Source: Pomphorhynchus laevis
Lineage: Eukaryota > Acanthocephala > Palaeacanthocephala > Echinorhynchida > Pomphorhynchidae
Reading direction: 5' to 3'
Length of the DNA stretch: 64,000 nucleotides
Assembly: GCA_012934845.2 (NCBI GenBank)
Contig: WNNJ02002161.1
Coordinates: forward strand, 1-64,000
The notes beneath the pieces are model-generated. The model saw only the letters and a program-made list of their open reading frames with translations. It had not been told where the DNA came from and made no database searches. Within the stretch, counting starts at the first letter, position 1. Each line of letters begins with the position of its first letter. Of the stretch, positions 41,301-50,300 are shown in pieces. Position numbers and translations under genes: made by a program.

Positions 41301-44300
41301 ATTTTCCCAATTCCTCATGTATAACTCGGACAATACAGGAGCAAGAGGGTTGCCCATTGCCAATCCATCGATCTGATCCCACATTACAGATTCAAAAATA
41401 AAATTACAACGACTGGTACACCTTGTGAGGAGAGTATTATGCCAATAAAAAAATATAATTACAACGACTGGTACACATTGTGAGGAGAGTATGCCAAATG
41501 TATGTCACTGTGATTTTAATTTTATTTTGTTTTATTATTCTGTTTTTTTCTTTTTCTTTGTTTTAAAATTTGTGTAAAATTGTAGTGTATGATTGTTTTG
41601 TTTCTCGGTATTTTCTTTTTATTTTAAGTAGAAATGCGGAGCACATCAATGCTTTTTTTGTATAAATGTTGGAAACACGGGAAAAGAGAAAAATTGTGAA
41701 ACATTTTATTGTAATCCTGATGAGGATAGCAGGAGCTATCGAAATATAGAATTTTAATCAAATAAAGAATAATTTCTGCTTCTTTGTTCCTATAATAACT
41801 ATATAGAAAATATTTCATCTACCCTCCTACGCCTGAATTCCTCGTGTTCCCAGCTAGACTTAATTCCAACTTATGTTATTAAGCTAATATGTCCTCTTAT
41901 TCCCCCTTTCCTCAACACATTATTTAATCTTTCCATTCGAAGAAAAACTTTCCCTACATGGAATACCGCTATCGTTCGCTCTCTACTTAAGAAATTTTAC
42001 CTCGATCCCAGTACTCCATCATTATTTCGTCATATATCCGACCTCCCAAATATATCCTAGCTTTTCGAATCCACCTTTCCAGTCTGCTTACATTCAGAAC
42101 TATTCCATCGAAACGGCATGTCATAAGGTTTTAAGTGACCTACTACTTGGTCGCGACTGCCGTTTTATTAGTTTTGTCATCTCTATCGAACTTTCAACAG
42201 CTTTGATATTATTGACCACTTACTTATTCTAGCTTGCTGTCGTCTTAGCTATTGTTTTCCTTGTAACAGTTTTGCGTGTTTCGCATCCTACCACTCTGAG
42301 CGCACCTTCTTCGTCCGTTGTAGCTCAATTTTGTCATGTACATCTCAAGGATCCGTGTTCATCTCTTCAATGATACGTTTTTGACCCATTATTTTGTCTC
42401 TACTTGTTGTTGACTGGTCGCCCATAACTCAGCGCTTTGGTTTTCACATCATTTAATATGCAGATGACATTCTTCTATATTCTCATTCTCGCTCTTCCAA
42501 TAACGATGATCTTACCTTGTGCTCAACAAAATGCTTAATTGCAGTTTCCAATTACCTTAATTCATTTCAGGTAATCTATTATTGTTAATAATTAAATCTT
42601 TCCTACAACTCTAAAGATTCTTGGAGAATCTTAATATCGCTCGCACCAATTCAATATCGTGCTACGAACTTGATTATGAAGCATATTTTTCTTACTGTCT
42701 AAAATTATCCCACTTCACCTGTCATATTCTGTACCATACTTCTATTTCCTTCCTGAAATGTTCTATCTTCTGCGTATTTGCATATGCAGATAACTTATTT
42801 CCTTACTTCTCTTCCCGCAATCGGACTATTGTCTCATTTTCTAGTCAACTCACCAAAACATTACGACTCTTCTTCAACACGTTATCCACAGAGCCGCTCG
42901 AAGCTTATTACACTTTCAACGCTTTGATCATATTTCTTGCCATATATAGCTTCTCAATTGACCTGGCATTTCTTACAACGCTTAACCATGCTCTTATTAT
43001 TTATTTATTTTTGTTTCTGGGACTCACCATTCTATCTTAAACTTCCTTCCTACGACTTTATCCAAATATCTTCTCTAACTCTACGATCCATTCGCACATT
43101 TCTCTTTGCTTTTCTTAGATATTGTATTAATTACGGCCTTCACTTTTACCATGTTTCTTGGCCACTAGCATTGGACCATCTTCTCGTTGACATTCACTCC
43201 TCTTCCTCTTTTTGAACCTTTAGCAGCTCCATTCAATCTAACTCCTATCCCATATCAAAGTATGACCTGATCTTTATTCCGTTCGAATATTACCTTCTAG
43301 CGTATATATTTTGTCCATTAAATCCAAAATATAATGTCGTTAATTCTAAAGATAAACCTGGCAACTTTTACACATTTCTTGCCAATGTTCAGTACTAAAT
43401 TTGATTTTTTTAGTTTTTTATTGGTGGACCTGTAAGTGGATCCGTTCTTAATTTTCCATTAAAATAAATTATATTCCAAAGCAATGACGAAATAACAATT
43501 AACCTAGTCATTGGTTCGGAATATGATCTGCACTAATAAACAAATCCATTGTAAGTCCTCGTGTTGATCTTGGCGACCTGAAACACAATGAGAAATGGGC
43601 ACGCTATTGCGAACGACAGTTTCCTTTTTAATTTTTGCGATCTCCTCTGAATAAAGCGAATTTGATTTTTGTTTTGGTTTTTGAAGTTTTTTATTGGTGG
43701 ACCTGTAAGTGGCTCCTTCTCCACATTTATCATTAAAATAAATTATATTATAGTTGCTTTTTAATTATTATTTATTTTTAATTATTTATTTTTAATTATT
43801 TATTTTTAATTATTATTTTTGTTGTAATATTGTAACATTGTTATTATATTGTTAGTTAATTTAGTTAGTTACTCAATTATTCTGATTTATAAATTCTCAA
43901 ACAAATTATTTCAAATCAATGTTTATTGATTTAATTTGTACAATCCTTTTTAATTTTATAGTCTTATACGCGCAGTTGTGGCTAAAAATGATGTTATTGT
44001 CCCCAAATATACAGAGGAAAATGAGGAGGGTAACTCTGAGAATTTTGAAATAATCAATGAGTTTAACGAGAACACCGGAGCTGATGACGAATTCGAAAAG
44101 CTTCGTAATGACGACGAAGTTTCGTACGATGGGGAGGAAAATGAGGAAGTTGAAAATGAAATCGATGAATGTGAAGAATCGGACGTGGATAATAGTAAGT
44201 GTTCGCTTGTGTATCAAAAATTCAAACTCGCTAGTTTCTATTTTAAAAATATTTAGCTATTTTTATTTATATTTTTCATTAATTGATTATTATATTTAAC

Positions 44301-47300
44301 TGATTAATTAATGATTTATTATATTCTAGCAAATATGTACTTTTATAAACTTATAATATCATGACTTTGTAGTTATATTCTGAACTGAATTATAACATAT
44401 TCATATTCTAACAACTTTGTAGTATTATGAACTAATAATATCATGACTTCGTAAATCTATTCTAAACGAATTAATGAATTATTAATTATATTCCAGCAAA
44501 TATGTTGTGTTATAAACTAATAATATCATGACTTCGTAAATCTATTCTAAACGAATTAATGAATTATTAATTATATTCTAGCAACTACGAAAACAGCATT
44601 CATAATATAAAATCTTTTATTCTGAAGATTTGACATTTAATTTTTGGATTTTAAAAATTTCGAATACTACGAATCAATTCAATAGTTGATTATTCCTTCT
44701 ACTAAGGATATTGCTTCTTATCAATCATATATAAATAGGATTAATAGTCTTTGAATATTAAGGTCTTTATAAATATTCTTTTGATTTAAGTCGTTTAAAT
44801 TAAAGCGACATTTTAAAAATTTATCCCAAGTTTCTGAATTTCACCTTTAATCTGAATTTATGGTAATTTTTAAAATTACCATGAATGAATTGTAGAATAA
44901 TTTTTGAGTTATGATTTTTACTAATTTGTAGACGATGATACGGTTGTGCAAGAGGTTACTCTCGAATGTATTGAAAATGGCGTTCTTCCGGTGAAAAGGA
45001 AGGCGATTGAAAATTCGTCAAATATTAATCTCGCACGTATCAGGGTAAGCTGGTATAAAATTTCTGCTAGAATAAACTTTATTTGACAGTCAATTTAATA
45101 ATTTTGCACTTTTAGCATGTTCTCAGCTTGAGCGAATTTTTAACGGACTACACGTATTGTCCAACTACTGAGTTATGGTCAGAATTAACGCTCACGGTAT
45201 GTTATAAATATTCTGTATAAATATTCTATATAAACTTTCTGTCTATATGAATAAAATACTTAAAGTAATTAAAGTACACTTTTAAATATTGTAAAGTAAT
45301 CGAAATTAATACTGGTATAAAACACTATTTCAGTATTAATTCTACAAAAGAATTTTTAGAACAGACAAAAGGAATAAATTTTCAGAATATAAATACGTAC
45401 GATTTTAGTACGCTTTATACAAATCTAGATTTAGTAGATATTAAAGAAGAGTTAGTAAAATTAATTAATCTTATATTCGGAAAAAGATATACATATATAT
45501 GTTATAATAATTATAACGCCTATCTAACAAAAATTAAACCATCAAATAAATATAAATATATGGATAAAATTGAATTAATAGAATCCTTAAATATTTTGAT
45601 AAATCAAAATTATTTAAAAGTAGGGACATCTATATTTAGACAAGTAAAAGGTGTTCCAATGGGTGGTAATAGTAGCCCAATTATAGCTGACTTGTTTTTA
45701 AGCTTTATAGAATATGAATTTGTTCATAACTGTGTAAAAACTAAATCTAAACAATATAAATATATGAAATATATGTTTCGATACATTGATGATATATGTG
45801 TATTTAATTCTAATAATTTTTATTCAATTAGTGAGCACATTTATCCAGAAAGCCTTATTCTTAACAAAACCAATATTAATGATAAAGAAGGTGTATATCT
45901 AGATATGAACATTAAATTAACATTAACTAAAACTACTATTAATTTATATCGTAAAGATGACATATTTAAATTTACAAGAAACATATTTTTGCATGAGCAT
46001 TCATGCATACCATATAATATAAAATATAATACATTAAATAATGAAATTTTAAGAATTGCAACAATATGTAATGATATTGGCTTTCTTCAAAATCATTTAA
46101 ATAATTTAATAGATACATATTTTAAACTAGGTTACTATAAAAATAACATCAAACAGAAAATAGTAAAATATATAAATCAACACAATAATATAAAGAATAA
46201 ATTTAAACTCTTAAGTGGCAAATTTTTATGGATGGATAATAAATAATATACTTTGTATTAGAATAAGATACTATATAATCAAATTTAATAAGAGGAAATA
46301 CGTCCTTAGCACGTATTTTGCCCTTTTGCTATGTTGGGTAGAGGAATTGGGGGCCGAATTAGTCAATTCATAAAAATTGATTTTTATTTTTAATTTCAGT
46401 TTATAATTCATCTTGATTTAAATTATAGAAAATCTAAAAACAATTATTTATCTTATTATTTAATTATTAAATTTTGATTTAACATCATTATGTTTTGTTT
46501 ATTTTATAATTTTATTAAATACGTAGACTCAGTTAGCTGATTTGATTATGTAAGTTATCACATAATTAAGGACATAATTTTTAAAATATATTATTATGGA
46601 TACAAACATATTCGCCTTGATTAAGCAATAGCCAATTACATACTAATGCCTAAACTACAATGATTTGTATGATTTGCGTGAAAATTGAATTCTTTGATTA
46701 CCGTAGAGCCGTGGCAACTGCGATTCCGTTACTCGATTCTGCTTGATATGCAATGTAATGTATAAAAGTGTAATAATGAGATATTAAATGAATATTTAAT
46801 TAATTAAATATTAATTATATATTAATTATATATTATATCTAATTACATATTTAAATATTTAATCTAAACTTTCGGTTTAGAATTTTTAAAAGTTCATTTG
46901 TAAACCAAATAAACTGTAAAACGAATTCCAAACGAATGTTAATGTTTACTATTGAAACGAACATTACTATAAGAAGTATTGCCGTTTCAAAAGGCAAGTT
47001 GTACTGCTTTGGAGTGGACGAGTTGACAATATTGCTTTGACCTCTATACTGTGTTGCTGTTCAGCAGTGGTGGCGTAATGATAAAAAAATCATTTTATTA
47101 GGGTTTAACAGCTTGTCAACTTTTAAGATGTCTTAAAATGTAATTAGCAATTTAACATATACCTTAAAATGTAATTTAATAATTTTTATGCTAATTTAAA
47201 TATTTTTAAAATTAATTTCTTTCATATTTAGATGCATTTAAATATTGTTCTGTTTTAAGCTTAATGCCAGAAATCCTCGTGTTGATGTTACCGGAATTTT

Positions 47301-50300
47301 AGACAATGTCATTAAAACTTCGCCTATTAGACCAACAACCAATATTAAACGGTCTGTTATCATTGATGGTCAGGCTGTAGACGGCAAACAAGAAAGAATT
47401 TTTCAAACAGAAGGCATTGACTTACAGGCTAGTTTTTATTTTTCAAATTCATTTTTATTTTCCAATCAAGATAGTTTTTCAATGCTTGAAATTAACGGTT
47501 TTCAAATGCTCAAAAGTAATGGTTTTCTAATGTTCGAAAGTAATGTTTTCCAATGTTCGAACATTGAGCATAGCTTTTTGTTCAAAAATTAAACGTAATG
47601 GTTTCGCACTCAACGATTGATTTTGCAATGTTCGAACGGAATGCACACTATTAAACAACATTTAACAAAATATAAGACAATTTGTAATAAGGCATATGTA
47701 TTCCTATCGTTAAACTCGATTTAAAGCAATTACTATTAGTAATTACTGTTATTTACTAAATGTCTCAATATTAAACTTTTTGCTAAAGCAAAATACAATT
47801 TACCATAATTTGATCAAATTATAATATAATTATTTAATCAAATCATATTATGGAATGTCTGTTCATTTATTGTGCTATTTAACATGTTTATAAAATCACA
47901 GATTTTTAATATTAGGTCTTTTCTTAAGATAAGGGTATTCATCTTTTCACTTGAAATATTACGCAATTGATCATGTTGAAACTTAGCACAATAATAAGTT
48001 TTCTTTCATGAAATCAAATATAATTGGATACTGTGTCGGTTGATATTCTTTATCACAAATAGCACAATTTATAAAAACTGTATTGCTGCTACTGTATATT
48101 CTATGACCTTCGAAATATAAAAGTTGGTATTAGTTTATATTTGAAAGAAAATATTTTTGCAAAAAAAAACGATGAAAAGATTTACGTTCCCAACTATATG
48201 TCGCAATGAACTATCTTTGATTGTGTACAGTTGAATATCGATTAAATACTTTTTAAAACGTTTTGTTTCTCATGCTTTAAGACTAATAACTAATTTTATA
48301 AATAATAACTAATTGTAATTAAAAATTTAACTATTCAATTAACTATTTAATTAAATTATTTAACTATTTTATTTAACTATTTAATTAAAACTTTTTCTTA
48401 ATTTCTTTTTATTTTTTTAACTTGATAAACCGTATTTCATAAAAATGTCTATTCTATATATTTAATTTTAAGATATTTCCCGGTAGAATATATTTACGCA
48501 TATTCTATTTTGTCCTCAAATGTCTCTCAAAATGTAATAAATAATCAGGAATGTTTCATGCTACATGATTTAACCAATTCAGATATAACATTTCACACAA
48601 AACTAAGTTACTTAAATAATTTTGTAAATAGAGATTATAAAAATTAATCGAAATAAAGTAAAATTTAATACTCCATGCAATGCTCGATTGCATTTTAATT
48701 GAAAAAGTCGATATTTTACTTTGTCCTTTGTTTTTATTTTAGTTATGCCATCATAGCCTTAGCAAAATCGAAAGTTATACGAAATTGTTCACCTACAATT
48801 TTAACGAATAACAAATCAGCATAAAAATCTCGGATACCCGGGATCATTCAGCCCGTGGGTGGAGTAGATCTCAACACCTCCCTGAGTATCGTACATCTTC
48901 TTACATTTAAGAGAAAAATTCGAGCTTTCAGTTCGATTTATTTACCTCCATAGTCTCGCTATTTATGAATATCGACTCAAGTACTATTCTGCGATTGTTC
49001 TCTTAGTACCGTTGCCGCCTACTCAAACGCAATTCTACAATCGGTGGAAATGACGTGATTAAATAGGGCCGACGACGTGTCATGTCGTTTTAAACTATAC
49101 TTATGTTGGTAGATTCTCTCGGCAAGAACTTGTTTGGTCTGACCAACATTTGTTCTATTACAATCAGCACAAGGTATAGCAAACACGACGCTACTTTCTC
49201 GTATGTAAGGTTTGCGTTTGAAAATCCCGTCAAGAGTGGCACCTCTCTTATAAAAAACATTAAGCTGCTTGTCAAATTTATAGTTTATTTTTTTATAAAA
49301 TATAATTTTATACAAATAATTTTTAAATATAAATATAATTATAAAAATAATTAAATAAATATAATATTTTTATATTTTAGTTTATTGATGATAAAATCGT
49401 TGATATAGCAAGAAAATAAAATAAAAATACATATCAAGTAAAATATAAATAATATCAATATTTGTATATTTTTAACAAAAATATACAAATACATGTAATA
49501 TCTTTATATATAAAAATGTAAATAATATTAATATTTAATATTTAAAATAATTTAATGTAAAATATGTAAATTAAAGCGCATCTGATTAAATAAATTTAAA
49601 TTTTCAAATTTGCAATGATAAATAAATATGTAAATAGTGATTGAAAACTGATATTCAGTAAATATTTAAAAATATTTATGTACAAAGTAAAATATAAATA
49701 ATATAAATATTTGTATATTTTTAACAAAACGATACAAATGTATTTAATATTTTTATATGCAAAAATATATAAAAATAATATTTTATCACACAAAATTGTT
49801 AAAGCTTTAAATTATAGCTTTATTCTAGTTGTTGAATTGTACTATTTAATTCTACTCATGTGAAAATAGTATTTATTAAGAGATTTTTGAAGTTATTAAA
49901 AATATCAATTTATAAGTTACATTACATTGATGATTTTTCAGGAGTTAATGAATTACCCAAAAGTCTTTGATTTAAACAGATTAACATGTAATAGCATACA
50001 CGAAATGGCCAAGGTGTTTGGAATTGAAGCTGCCGGACGAACACTAATAAAAGTATGAATTTTAATTAACAAGGATTTTTACAGTTCTCTATATGGATTT
50101 GCGTTTATAAATTAAATACGGATATCGTATTAAATATGGATGTATTAAAAAAAGGATTTCGTTCATACTATTAAATGCACTAAATATCGACGGGCTCCTA
50201 GCAGTCCAATTATATATAATATGCATATTATATATAATATTTACAATATTTATATTATTAATATATAATTAATATATTAATATATTATTTTTAAAAATAT

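Larger units (their letters stand above)
39873..41805 (-). mobile_element. Canonical PLE with inverted terminal repeats and hammerhead-like motif
   Basis: Penelope-like element with RT and a C-terminal GIY-YIG endonuclease, read on the minus strand. The ends carry about 300-bp inverted repeats (39911 to about 40213 and about 41505 to 41804). A 13-bp direct repeat, GAAAATATTTCAT, flanks it at 39860-39872 and 41806-41818 and is the target-site duplication. Each terminal repeat has a hammerhead-ribozyme-like core. RT motifs visible: [29 protein letters not shown] (41193-41384), [12 protein letters not shown] (40815-41144). Broken, about three frame breaks in the coding part and apparently short at the RT start. 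Confidence 0.9.
37640..43300 (+). mobile_element. Old LINE (family D), split by a PLE insertion
   Basis: Decayed non-LTR retrotransposon in sense orientation. ORF1 remains with its Cys finger at 37715-38086; endonuclease-to-RT linker remnants run to about 39859; and RT remnants appear at 41830-43240 ([39 protein letters not shown] near 42450). The PLE at 39873-41805 interrupts it with a 13-bp target duplication. A segment of about 230 bp near 39640-39860 recurs in diverged form at 42590-42810, so two copies or an internal duplication are mixed here. Many breaks. Confidence 0.7.

Noticed and set aside
42621-43215. Hydrophobic open frames (139 and 92 codons) as a membrane protein
   Set aside because: They are shadows of a decayed LINE RT rich in pyrimidines, and the same DNA aligns with linker remnants at 39640-39860.
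43978-44256. Acidic 92-codon frame as a separate small gene
   Set aside because: It is POLR1A exon 22 read through its donor; splice phase and position fit the Pol I jaw.
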